A stretch of 57,246 bases of DNA from IMG/VR virus record IMGVR_UViG_3300012030_000005, positions 1 through 57,246 of that record; one strand, 5' to 3'. Source of the stretch: a virus. Both the position numbers and the translations under genes were made by a program. Below the pieces are notes generated by a model. The model had not been told where the DNA came from and ran no database searches. It was given only the letters and a program-made list of their open reading frames with translations. Positions 8,116-15,496 of the stretch are shown here, in pieces; within the stretch, counting starts at the first letter, position 1; each line of letters starts with the position of its first letter.

Positions 8116-9822
8116 TTACCTCTCGATGACGTGTCCAAATGAAATGTCCGAAGTGCGCGAGTTACTGGTCGTGAGCCAGATGGTCGGACAACTGGGGCGC
8201 ACCTTGTCGCTGGGCATCGGGGCGTAACCGTCGGTGTGGTAGACCACCACGTCGACAGTGTCGTAGTCGCGCAGAAGACGCCGCGTCTCTTCTGGGTTCG
8301 GAAGGCGAGGTGGCCTGCCCTCGTCGCGAATGTAGTTCGCAAGCATGAACGGGTCGTCGAACGTCGTGCCGCCGTATGACGTGCGGCCGATGGTTTTGAC
8401 GTACTCGTCAACATCCATGTCGGGCCCAACGACCTCCACCGAGGAGATGCGCGTGTCGCACTGAACGGCGATGAGATGCGCATCCTCATACGCGTCGAGG
8501 ATTCCTTTCATTTCGGAGAGGCCCTCTTTGATGTCGTTCTCGGACATCGAGCCCGAGGTGTCGATGGCGAAGAGAGCGACGTACGTGCGGTCCCGGGTAT
8601 GTCCGGGGTACTGTGGAATGGCACGCGCGTATCGCTCAATGAGGCCCGTGTCCTCATTGAAGAACCACAGAATGTGGCGCCGCTTGTGTGGACGGGTCAT
8701 GGTATTTTTTCGCCGAGCAAGCATACGTGCCACAACCATGTTCTTGAGTAGACGTGCCCATGGCACGATTGGCTCTTCGAGCATGGCGTCAATCTCGACG
8801 CGAAGGTCGGCCGGTACGGTACCGCGCGCGTTTTCTTGCTCACGTACCGCGTGCTTAACCAGCTCTTTTCCGGCTTCTTCCAGAAGCGTCGCATTGGCGT
8901 CGAGCTCTCCGGCGTCCATGCCAGAGTAGTCTGCGTCCGACTCTCCGGTGGGCTGCCCGTCTTCGGCCGGTCGAATCGACCACTCGTGTGCCCCTGCCTC
9001 CGCGAGGTCGGCCATTGCCTGGGCGGTATTCTCGAAGGCGTCGGTACCTGGAGCCCAGGAGTCCTGAGACTTCTGACTCTCGCCGGAGCCGGAGCCGGAC
9101 TGACCGTCGCCCTGGCTTTGACCCTGACCCTGACCCTCGCCGTCGCCTTTGCCCTGACCCTCGCCGTCGCCTTCCTCTTCGCCGCCTGGCGCCGGGGTGC
9201 TTTGTCCCTCTTCGTCGCATTTCTGCTTCCGTTCCTCCAGAATTTCTTGCATGCGCTGCATGAGGGCCTGGCGGTAACTCCACATGATTTCGAAGAGGTC
9301 CTCGAACGCAGCGTTTTTAGGCAACCCCAGCGGCTCTGGGAAAACCCAGTAACCGGAAGCACCGGTCCGCATGTGGGGAAAGTGTCGCTCGATCTGCTCG
9401 TTGAGCGTCGCGTCCATAGCCACATTCATGATGTGGTGCGCAGCGGCTCGATCGTTCGGGTCGAGAACTGCGAGACGGCGCATACTTCGCGGGATGTGAC
9501 GCAGAATGATGTGCATCGATTCGTGCGCGAGCGTACAGACGAACTCCGTGTAGGTTGTTCGCCGGGTCCACTCGGGGTTGTACAGCAGCACGTAGCTGCC
9601 GTGCAGAAAGCCGACGGCCATGTAGCCGACCTGCTTCGTTGCGTGAGTCTGCATGCCGGATAGCACGCGGGCGTAGAAGCTCAGCCTCGGATTCTTTGCT
9701 TGCGTCGAGCTGTGCAAGAAGAACAGAATCCAGGAACGAAAGGGGTCTTCCTTTCGTACTGCTTGCTCACTGCCCTCTTGCTCTGCTACTTTAAGCGGGC
9801 TTTTGTCGTCATTCATTCGCAT
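8116..9822 (-). CDS. Metallopeptidase-like plus vWA protein (MoxR partner)
   Basis: 568 aa. The N-terminal domain carries a zinc-peptidase-type HExxH (HESMH at 100-104). A low-complexity Gly/Gln/Glu/Ser linker follows (about 205-260). The C-terminal domain is a vWA fold with a MIDAS-type DTSGSMS (about residue 420) and a later HTDGYAP segment. This is the layout of vWA-like metallopeptidase proteins that work with MoxR AAA+ ATPases in remodelling or in conflict systems. A MoxR gene does lie 1.7 kb upstream on the same strand (11510-12856). The start is near 9822, after GGGAGAACCC. It leads the operon that contains the RT. Confidence 0.8.
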   Translation of the reverse strand: MRMNDDKSPLKVAEQEGSEQAVRKEDPFRSWILFFLHSSTQAKNPRLSFYARVLSGMQTHATKQVGYMAVGFLHGSYVLLYNPEWTRRTTYTEFVCTLAHESMHIILRHIPRSMRRLAVLDPNDRAAAHHIMNVAMDATLNEQIERHFPHMRTGASGYWVFPEPLGLPKNAAFEDLFEIMWSYRQALMQRMQEILEERKQKCDEEGQSTPAPGGEEEGDGEGQGKGDGEGQGQGQSQGDGQSGSGSGESQKSQDSWAPGTDAFENTAQAMADLAEAGAHEWSIRPAEDGQPTGESDADYSGMDAGELDANATLLEEAGKELVKHAVREQENARGTVPADLRVEIDAMLEEPIVPWARLLKNMVVARMLARRKNTMTRPHKRRHILWFFNEDTGLIERYARAIPQYPGHTRDRTYVALFAIDTSGSMSENDIKEGLSEMKGILDAYEDAHLIAVQCDTRISSVEVVGPDMDVDEYVKTIGRTSYGGTTFDDPFMLANYIRDEGRPPRLPNPEETRRLLRDYDTVDVVVYHTDGYAPMPSDKVRPSCPTIWLTTSNSRTSDISFGHVIER

Positions 9823-9833
9823 GGGTTCTCCCT

Positions 9834-10847
9834 ATGATTGTTGATCAGTTTACGGACCCGCAGCATCGACTCCTCTTTCAACTGAAGAGGGAGTTTCCGC
9901 GCGAGGTTCTTCGAGCCAAGACTGCATCGCTGGACGGAAAGTCTGTACCGTCCACGTCGTTCGCAGATCAGGACTCACGATTGTTTCCAGTGCACTCCCC
10001 GGAGCAGGCGCTCCTGTCAAAGCTGTACGCAGTCAAGCAAGCGGCGTACGTTTCTGACGATGTTATGGGGCGCATCGACAAGGCACTCGATCTCTACGGC
10101 GTGGATTGGAAAGACCCGTCGGAAGAGCAGGTGACCAAAGAAGCCGAGGATGAGTCGTCTCACTACCTTCTACCACAACACAAGGCATTGTTGGTGAAGG
10201 AAGCCGCTCATGTCGAGCCGGTCGCGAATGCACTCTTGTCGCAGCGCTACAAGCTCACTATGCCTTCGGTGATGAAGGCCGCAACAGGTCTCGTGAAGAA
10301 AGCAGCGGCATTTAACCTGCCGCAGAGTTCACTCCCAACGGATATTTACAAGTACGCAGGTCTGACGACGTGCGACGTAGGTGTCCTGGCGGATTGGGTG
10401 GAGGCACGTGCTGTCGCTGCTCCGACCAAAGAGCTGCGAAGCGACTACGAGAAGGTCGCTGTGTATCTCTCAGAGAATGTCCCGCACGACGGTATCCTTC
10501 GAGAGCGTGAAGACCTCGTCAAGATCGCGTCTATCCTCGAGAACCTCGACATCAAGGCCAAGATGGCGCCGCGGTACGGGCGCACGCTTCTCGACCCGGT
10601 CGAGACGGTGTTCAACATGGACAAAGTCGCTGAGGCGACTGCGACGATTGCCGGAAACCAGGTACCCGTTCGGAAGCTCCAGGCGCTGCCAACGGAGCTC
10701 ATGGAAGAAGTCCTCGGCCCTGATGTCATGCAACACGTCAAAGGCGCAGACGGCAACGCCGACCCCAAGCAGCTCATCGCCATGATGGAAACGCTGCCTG
10801 CTGATCTCCAGAACATTTTCTACAACAGCGCGAAGGCGTACCTGTGA
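9834..10847 (+). CDS. Virion-type protein rich in K-x-A motifs, 337 aa
   Basis: A mostly helical protein with no enzyme motif. It has at least eight short K-x-A segments (AKTASL, VKQAAY, VKEAAH, VKKAAA, EKVAVY, VKIASI, DKVAEA and others), the same motif that marks the structural proteins at 42.7-55.2 kb. It is therefore probably a head-internal or scaffold-associated protein. The start codons of this gene and of the divergent vWA gene are 11 bp apart. Its stop overlaps the GTG of the next gene. It splits the MoxR and vWA genes, which would otherwise be adjacent. Confidence 0.6.
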   Translation: MIVDQFTDPQHRLLFQLKREFPREVLRAKTASLDGKSVPSTSFADQDSRLFPVHSPEQALLSKLYAVKQAAYVSDDVMGRIDKALDLYGVDWKDPSEEQVTKEAEDESSHYLLPQHKALLVKEAAHVEPVANALLSQRYKLTMPSVMKAATGLVKKAAAFNLPQSSLPTDIYKYAGLTTCDVGVLADWVEARAVAAPTKELRSDYEKVAVYLSENVPHDGILREREDLVKIASILENLDIKAKMAPRYGRTLLDPVETVFNMDKVAEATATIAGNQVPVRKLQALPTELMEEVLGPDVMQHVKGADGNADPKQLIAMMETLPADLQNIFYNSAKAYL

Positions 10848-11518
10848 GCCGACGACAGCGAGCCGCAAAACGGCTGCTGCAAGACGTCGACACCAGCGCC
10901 TCCATTGTCTACATGAGCGCGCTGGCGTTGTTCGGCTCTCCTCTGCAGGAGTACGAGTACGAGACGCTCGAGCTTGAGTGCAATCACATGCAGCTCGACG
11001 TCCCTTCTCAGAACTGGGAAGAGCTCTACGCTGCACTGGCACTTCGCGGCGACGGGCGCTTCATGTACGAGGCGATGACGTTTGAGAACACGATCGTCGC
11101 GTTCAACGGAAAAGAGGCAGAGTCCGGAAGTCTCCAACCTGTCGCACCCGCTGAGATTGCGTGGGCTGTCCGAGAGGCAGACACCATCGTCGCGGATCTG
11201 GTCAATGAATCCATCGTAGATTGGCTAGACTACGAGCCCGTAGGCTACACGGCTGTGATGTGTCAGGCGCACGGCATGGTGTGCGTGCCGCCGAGTCTTT
11301 CGTTTTGCGAAGACCGACTCGACGAGCTCACGCCTGAATGCTCGAAGCTTCGAGCCGAGGTAAAAAAAGCGTGGGGCGAGCAGAAAGGCCTCGACCCACG
11401 CGAGATTGAGTTCGGAGAGGATGCGATCGGCATCCAACTCGCTCTCATGCACGCCGTAGAGACGTACGTCGAGAAGCGCGAGCAGATGCACGAACGTCAG
11501 CTCCAGCGGTTACTCTAG
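10844..11518 (+). CDS. Hypothetical protein, 224 aa
   Basis: It begins at GTG 10844, which overlaps the previous stop (GTGA). The start SRRQRAAKRLLQDVDTSASI is basic; the rest is acidic and helical, and the last 40 residues look coiled-coil-like (MHAVETYVEKREQMHERQLQ). No motif is recognised. It is coupled to the 337-aa K-x-A protein, so a shared virion-assembly role is plausible. The last 9 nt overlap the end of the convergent MoxR gene. Confidence 0.55.
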   Translation: MSRRQRAAKRLLQDVDTSASIVYMSALALFGSPLQEYEYETLELECNHMQLDVPSQNWEELYAALALRGDGRFMYEAMTFENTIVAFNGKEAESGSLQPVAPAEIAWAVREADTIVADLVNESIVDWLDYEPVGYTAVMCQAHGMVCVPPSLSFCEDRLDELTPECSKLRAEVKKAWGEQKGLDPREIEFGEDAIGIQLALMHAVETYVEKREQMHERQLQRLL

Positions 11519-12856
11519 GCCTTCCTCAGCGACGCGCTCGCGCTGCTGTTTGTCGCGCAGGTTCTCCGTGCGACGATCCCGAAACTCTTTGAACGCTGGC
11601 TGTTTGTGCAGCAGACGGACAAGACCGGTGGAGCGCTGAGAAGGCCCGCCCGTACTCGCGCCGACCTTTGAGTCTGCGTCTACGATGGCGTCCAACAGCT
11701 GCCCGCCGACGTCGGTCGGGACCATGTTGAAGATCTTGGCGAGGTGCGGTGCACAGTCTTCTGACGTGAATTCTTCGGCCTCGACACCTTCAGCCCACAC
11801 GATGGCCAGGTTGTTGAGCGCACCGGCGACGTGACCGGCATGTCCGGCTTCGAGCAGCTTCTCGACGCGTCGGCAAGAGCGATTATCCTCATCAGCGAAG
11901 TGCAGGAGCATGTCGCGCGGATCGAGCGCCGACGCCTCACGGTTGTGGTACTCGAGCAGCGACTTGGCGTGCGTGTGACCGATGTGACCGGCGAGCTTGG
12001 TCAGAAGAGCAAGCTGCATACTGGCGCTGGATGTGTCGATCTCGAGACGCTCCAACGTGTAGAGCGTATCGGAGCAGGCGTGCCAAGTCGACGGGCAGGC
12101 GAATATCTTGCCCGCGTCGCGCGCCTGTCTGTCCAGCGCGATGTCGACGTTGGCTTGCAGGAACTCAACAACGCTCGGATGCCACGGGCGTTTACGGTGT
12201 AAACCTACCGGCTCGAGAACGCCGTCTTCGCTGAGCTTCGGCATGTTGAATTGCGTCGCAGACGCAGGGTCCTTCGCCCATGCCAACAGATCGTTGACCG
12301 AGAAGTTGACGACGATCTGGCAGGTACGCCGACGCATGGCCGGGTCACTGCTGAAGCTCGACGTGACGGCGTAGTCACCGTCCGGGGGGTTCATATCGGA
12401 GACGACGATGACATTCTCTCCGAGCTCGTGCGTGCCGAGCTGTCGGTCGGTCCATACCTGGAAGGCAGCATTGTGCACGGTGCTGTCGGCACGGTTCACC
12501 TCTGCCAGGTCCATCATGACGAACCGGTCCTCGCCGGCGTGTCCCTTGATGGGGATGTTCGCCGGCGGCAGGTGCTGGAAGGTGACGCCGTCCGAAGAAG
12601 GCATCATCGGACCGGTGAGATCAGACGCCTCCTTGTGCGCCAGACCGTAGAAGAGGAAGTCGAGCTCGTTGTACTCAGCGAGCTGACGTAGAATGGCCGT
12701 CTTGCCGGTCGATGTTTCGCCGATGAGAAGCGGCACGTGCCTGTCGTATGCACAGAGCTGGATGACCCAGGCGGCCGTCTTGAGGCTCACCGGAACCAGG
12801 CCGATCTCCTCTGCGTAGTCGAGCGTCTTGTTGCTGGATGGTGATGCTTGTGTCAT
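11510..12856 (-). CDS. MoxR-type AAA+ ATPase
   Basis: 448 aa. Walker A is GETSTGKT (46-53), Walker B VMMDLAEVNRAD (about 109-120), sensor 1 VIVVSDMNP and an arginine-finger-type DPAMRRRTCQIVVNF. The C-terminal part is helical. MoxR ATPases act as chaperone-like remodellers with vWA proteins; the likely partner is the vWA/metallopeptidase at 8116-9822. The two are separated by two plus-strand genes. In phages such pairs are seen in some large genomes without a firm role. Cobaltochelatase-subunit-like or gas-vesicle-type activity is unlikely in this context. Confidence 0.8.
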   Translation of the reverse strand: MTQASPSSNKTLDYAEEIGLVPVSLKTAAWVIQLCAYDRHVPLLIGETSTGKTAILRQLAEYNELDFLFYGLAHKEASDLTGPMMPSSDGVTFQHLPPANIPIKGHAGEDRFVMMDLAEVNRADSTVHNAAFQVWTDRQLGTHELGENVIVVSDMNPPDGDYAVTSSFSSDPAMRRRTCQIVVNFSVNDLLAWAKDPASATQFNMPKLSEDGVLEPVGLHRKRPWHPSVVEFLQANVDIALDRQARDAGKIFACPSTWHACSDTLYTLERLEIDTSSASMQLALLTKLAGHIGHTHAKSLLEYHNREASALDPRDMLLHFADEDNRSCRRVEKLLEAGHAGHVAGALNNLAIVWAEGVEAEEFTSEDCAPHLAKIFNMVPTDVGGQLLDAIVDADSKVGASTGGPSQRSTGLVRLLHKQPAFKEFRDRRTENLRDKQQRERVAEEGLE

Positions 12857-12883
12857 GGTTTTCCCTACTGCACGAATGTGTGG

Positions 12884-13081
12884 TTATTGGTGATCGCTCG
12901 AGTCTCCGTATACGTGGTCGTGGTAACGACGCCAGTAATCGAGAGACCCAAACGTGAGAGTGAACAGGCCGTAAAGCGTGCCTGCGATGATAAGCAGGAA
13001 CACGAGACCCGGGTGGGCAATGCACGCGCCGAGAAGCGCGATCGCTGCCCACGCTAGAATTGCAAACTTGAGTAGTTTCAT
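12884..13081 (-). CDS. Small membrane protein, 65 aa
   Basis: Two hydrophobic segments (about 5-22, LKFAILAWAAIALLGACIA, and 25-46, GLVFLLIIAGTLYGLF) are followed by a charged tail with several His residues. The start codon (13081-13079) overlaps the start codon of the divergent terminase on the other strand. The Cys in LLGACIA is a weak lipobox candidate. A holin or membrane accessory function is possible for a protein of this size, but there is no direct evidence. Confidence 0.5.
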   Translation of the reverse strand: MKLLKFAILAWAAIALLGACIAHPGLVFLLIIAGTLYGLFTLTFGSLDYWRRYHDHVYGDSSDHQ

Positions 13082-14675
13082 GAGTGTGTTCCAGTCGATT
13101 AGACGCGAGGAAGAGAGTGTCGGGCAGTTTACCCGGTCTCAACTCACGGAAGCTATGGTGGTACTGGACGGGAAGAAGTTCTCGTTTGAGAACTACCCGT
13201 TTTACCGAGACATCTACGATGGGTACCACCAAGAGCTGGTGATGAAATGCGGCCGCCAGGTCGCTAAGTCGACTACTGGCTGCAACATGATCCTGACGAA
13301 CTCGGTTTCGCAGGACTACTTTCGAACGCTGTTTGTGTCGCCTACACAGCAGCAGACGACTCGGTTTTCGCACTCCCGTCTCCAGAAGGCGATCACCTAT
13401 TCTCCGTTGATCTCCAAGAATTACACCAGCACATCGATGCCGATGAACGTGCTGATGAAACACTTCTCGAACGGGTCGGAGGTCGTGCTTTCGTACGCCC
13501 AGGACGACCCGGACCGCGCACGTGGCGTCTCGGCGGACCAGGTCGTATGGGACGAGGTCCAGGACATCATTTACAAGTCGGTGGTGCCGGTCGTCAACGA
13601 GTGCATGGCAGAGTCGGAGCACGGGTGGACCTGGTACTTCGGGACACCGAAGTCGATGGAAAACACCATGGAGTTCCTTTGGCAGCAATCCACGCAAGAC
13701 GTGTGGATGATGAAGTGCACGGGGTGCAACAAATGGAACTACGTGACCACGGTCCGCTCGATCGGTAAGTCGGGCGTTATCTGCGTCAACTGCGGCAAGA
13801 AGCTGCGGCCTCGAGACGGGCAGTGGTACAGCATGAATCCGGGCGCCTACGTCCGCGGGTTCCACATCCCGCAGCTCATCATGCCACAGAACAATGAGGT
13901 GCAGGCCCGGTGGGACCGTATCCTTCACAAGTACAACACCTACCCAGACTCGCAGTTCAGGAACGAGGTACTGGGGATGAGCGACGCGATCGGCACGCGC
14001 ATGGTGTCGCTCGAAGAGCTCGAAGCGCTCTGCCGGAACTACACGATTGAGCGCAAGCCAGACCCCAAAATCTTCAAGCATGTCTCGAAGATTGTCGCAG
14101 GGGTCGACTGGTCGGGAGGCGGCTCCTCGACGTTCACGTCTCGAACAGCGATTCACGTCTGGGGTTTGCTGCCGAACGGCCAGATGAAGACGCTGTACTA
14201 CCACATCTTCCCGACCTCGAACCCGGTTAATGATGTGAAGGAAATCATCGAGATCTGTCGAGACTACAAGGTCTCTCTGGTCGCTGGTGACGCCGGAGTT
14301 GGCGCAGTCTCCAACGCAATGCTGGTCGACGCGCTTGGGGCAAACAAGGTCGTTCAGATTCAGTACGGCTCGATCTCGAAGATGCTCCGATGGAACAACA
14401 CAGATCGGTATATGGCGGACCGGACGGCAGCCATCGATTCGATGATGATGGACTACAAGCGAGGCCGCGTCGTCTTTGCGAAGCAGAAGCAGATGAAGCT
14501 CGCGATTCAGGATATCCTCGCTGAGTATGAGGAAGTTACGAAACAGGGTCAGGGGCGCCGGGTTTGGAACTGCTTCCCGGCCACCCCTGACGATGCTCTT
14601 CACGCCCAGGTATTCGGGCGCCTTGCGATGCAGATTGCCACCGGTCAGGTAGCGTTCTACCCAATGTCTCTCTGA
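13080..14675 (+). CDS. terL: Terminase large subunit (TerL)
   Basis: 531 aa from ATG 13080; a later ATG at 13155 has a better ribosome site but would cut the N-terminus. The ATPase domain has a Walker A-like CGRQVAKST (57-65) and Walker B VVWDE (155-159). A zinc-ribbon insertion follows (CTGCNKW ... CVNCGKK, about 205-235). The RNase H-like nuclease has VAGVDWSGGG, VAGDAGVGA and a C-terminal TPDDALHA as acidic sites. It pumps DNA into proheads and cuts it. No small terminase is recognised nearby. The stop codon lies inside the closing stem of the first structured-RNA unit, so the RNA array is effectively its 3' UTR. Confidence 0.9.
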   Translation: MSVFQSIRREEESVGQFTRSQLTEAMVVLDGKKFSFENYPFYRDIYDGYHQELVMKCGRQVAKSTTGCNMILTNSVSQDYFRTLFVSPTQQQTTRFSHSRLQKAITYSPLISKNYTSTSMPMNVLMKHFSNGSEVVLSYAQDDPDRARGVSADQVVWDEVQDIIYKSVVPVVNECMAESEHGWTWYFGTPKSMENTMEFLWQQSTQDVWMMKCTGCNKWNYVTTVRSIGKSGVICVNCGKKLRPRDGQWYSMNPGAYVRGFHIPQLIMPQNNEVQARWDRILHKYNTYPDSQFRNEVLGMSDAIGTRMVSLEELEALCRNYTIERKPDPKIFKHVSKIVAGVDWSGGGSSTFTSRTAIHVWGLLPNGQMKTLYYHIFPTSNPVNDVKEIIEICRDYKVSLVAGDAGVGAVSNAMLVDALGANKVVQIQYGSISKMLRWNNTDRYMADRTAAIDSMMMDYKRGRVVFAKQKQMKLAIQDILAEYEEVTKQGQGRRVWNCFPATPDDALHAQVFGRLAMQIATGQVAFYPMSL

Positions 14676-14785
14676 TTGCCATGATCACGCAGCTCCCGGA
14701 GGAGCTCGAGAAAAGCTCAGACACGAAAGTGTCTGGGAGATATGGCGACGAAACATCGCCCTCCACAAACGGGAGCCAATCAGAG
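14670..14785 (+). ncRNA. Structured RNA unit 1 of 4
   Basis: Closing stem: CTCTGATTG (14670-14678) pairs perfectly with CAATCAGAG (14777-14785) and contains the terL stop. Inside are hairpins AGCTCC/CGGA/GGAGCT (14691-14706) and CAGACAC/GAAA/GTGTCTG (14718-14735), the conserved hairpin GGCGACGAAACATCGCC (14744-14760; 5-bp stem, 7-nt loop) and a short 3' hairpin CTCC/GGAG. An alternative inner stem GCTCCCG/CGGGAGC (14692-14698 with 14770-14776) is also possible. The GNRA loop and A-rich loops favour the plus strand. No family is recognised. Confidence 0.65.
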
Positions 14786-14786
14786 G

Positions 14787-14941
14787 TGAGTTGCTGTGCT
14801 GAGCCTGGTCTTCCAGGCCTAGCTGGGTTGAGGAGCGTATGCGACGAAAACCGCGTGGCCAGGAAGACCTCGCTCGCGTTTGCTCCCGGTCCTACTTCAT
14901 ATGGCGACGAAACATCGCCCACCGAGATCGGTGCCAACTCA
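14787..14941 (+). ncRNA. Structured RNA unit 2 of 4
   Basis: Closing stem TGAGTTG (14787-14793) with CAACTCA (14935-14941), 7 bp, perfect. A long inner hairpin pairs 14807-14819 with 14857-14869 (12 of 13) plus GAGC/GCTC outside it. Its loop holds a decayed copy of the conserved hairpin (14838-14855). The conserved hairpin GGCGACGAAACATCGCC is at 14903-14919, followed at once by CACCG/AGAT/CGGTG and then the closing strand. It starts 2 nt after unit 1 ends. Confidence 0.62.
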
Positions 14942-14942
14942 A

Positions 14943-15059
14943 GTGCGCTACTAATTCTACACCTGGTTGCTAAACCAGGTGAAGAGATAGTGAAACAAAA
15001 TGTGGCGACGAAACATCGCCTCGAGGGATCGTCCTTGATCACCTCAGTGTCTAGCGCGT
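14943..15059 (+). ncRNA. Structured RNA unit 3 of 4
   Basis: Closing stem GTGCGCTA (14943-14950) with TAGCGCGT (15052-15059), 8 pairs including two G-U. Inside are a 9-bp hairpin CACCTGGTT/GCTA/AACCAGGTG (14960-14981), an A-rich single strand, the conserved hairpin GGCGACGAAACATCGCC (15004-15020), and a 3' hairpin GAGGGATC/GTCCTT/GATCaCCTC (15023-15045). The gap to unit 2 is 1 nt. Confidence 0.62.
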
Positions 15060-15064
15060 GCGTA

Positions 15065-15206
15065 TGAATGAACTACCATTTCCGCCGAAGTAGTGAGCTC
15101 GAGGCGGCCTGGTGCTCGGCTTCAAGCCGGCGGCCAGTACTAAAGTACTGCTATGATATGGCGACGAAACATCGCCCACAGCTAAGTGTCTGTACTAGTT
15201 CATTCA
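15065..15206 (+). ncRNA. Structured RNA unit 4 of 4
   Basis: Closing stem TGAATGAACTA (15065-15075) with TAGTTCATTCA (15196-15206), 11 bp, perfect. Inside are CCGCC/GGCGG (15082-15107), CGGCT/TCA/AGCCG, CAGTAC/TAAA/GTACTG (15135-15150), the conserved GGCGACGAAACATCGCC (15160-15176) and a weak ACAG/CTGT 3' hairpin. The 3' closing strand overlaps the end of the convergent minus-strand gene (stop at 15200). Confidence 0.62.
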
Positions 15207-15496
15207 CCCTCTTGTACCTCAAAATCCGGCGGATTTTTGTGCATCTCGAGCCACGACTCGTAGATGGAACTGAAGTCTTCGTTGAGCACCCCGAAGCCAA
15301 TGTAGCTCGACACCTTCGCGTGGAAGTTATCGAGCACGTCGATCGGCGTCAGGATGCTCTGTTCTTTGAGCACCGTGAGGTGAGCGGCGTCCTGAAGAGC
15401 GACGGTGTTCGTCGACAGGATAGCGTCAGGGGCGGCACTGCTCTGGCCGACTATGTAGCGACCGGGTGTCTCCATGGCGAGGGCGTAAATAGGCAT
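15200..15496 (-). CDS. Hypothetical protein, 98 aa, downstream of DNA polymerase
   Basis: Its ATG overlaps the polymerase stop (15496), so it is likely co-translated. The sequence MPIYALAMETPGRYIVGQSS opens a small mixed fold; the C-terminus is acidic. It has no motif that I recognise. As the last gene of the replication operon it ends inside the closing stem of RNA unit 4 on the other strand. A polymerase accessory role is only contextual. Confidence 0.6.
   Translation of the reverse strand: MPIYALAMETPGRYIVGQSSAAPDAILSTNTVALQDAAHLTVLKEQSILTPIDVLDNFHAKVSSYIGFGVLNEDFSSIYESWLEMHKNPPDFEVQEGE

Noticed and set aside
12675-14603. Long antisense frame (642 codons) across terL
   Set aside because: It runs opposite to clear terminase motifs and reads as Arg/His/Val-rich shadow sequence typical of GC-rich DNA.
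14681-15067. Reading frame of 128 codons across the RNA array
   Set aside because: The invariant 17-nt sequence falls in different frames in different copies, the composition is odd, and the region is better explained by paired RNA units.
14744-15176. CRISPR array
   Set aside because: Repeats are only 17 nt, spacings are 159, 101 and 156 nt, and spacers are structured. There are no cas genes.
14670-15206. tRNA or known self-cleaving ribozymes
   Set aside because: The 5-bp/7-nt hairpin recalls a T-arm, but the loop lacks the TTCRA pattern and no anticodon arm or acceptor/CCA arrangement fits. No hammerhead CUGAUGA core or twister pattern is present.
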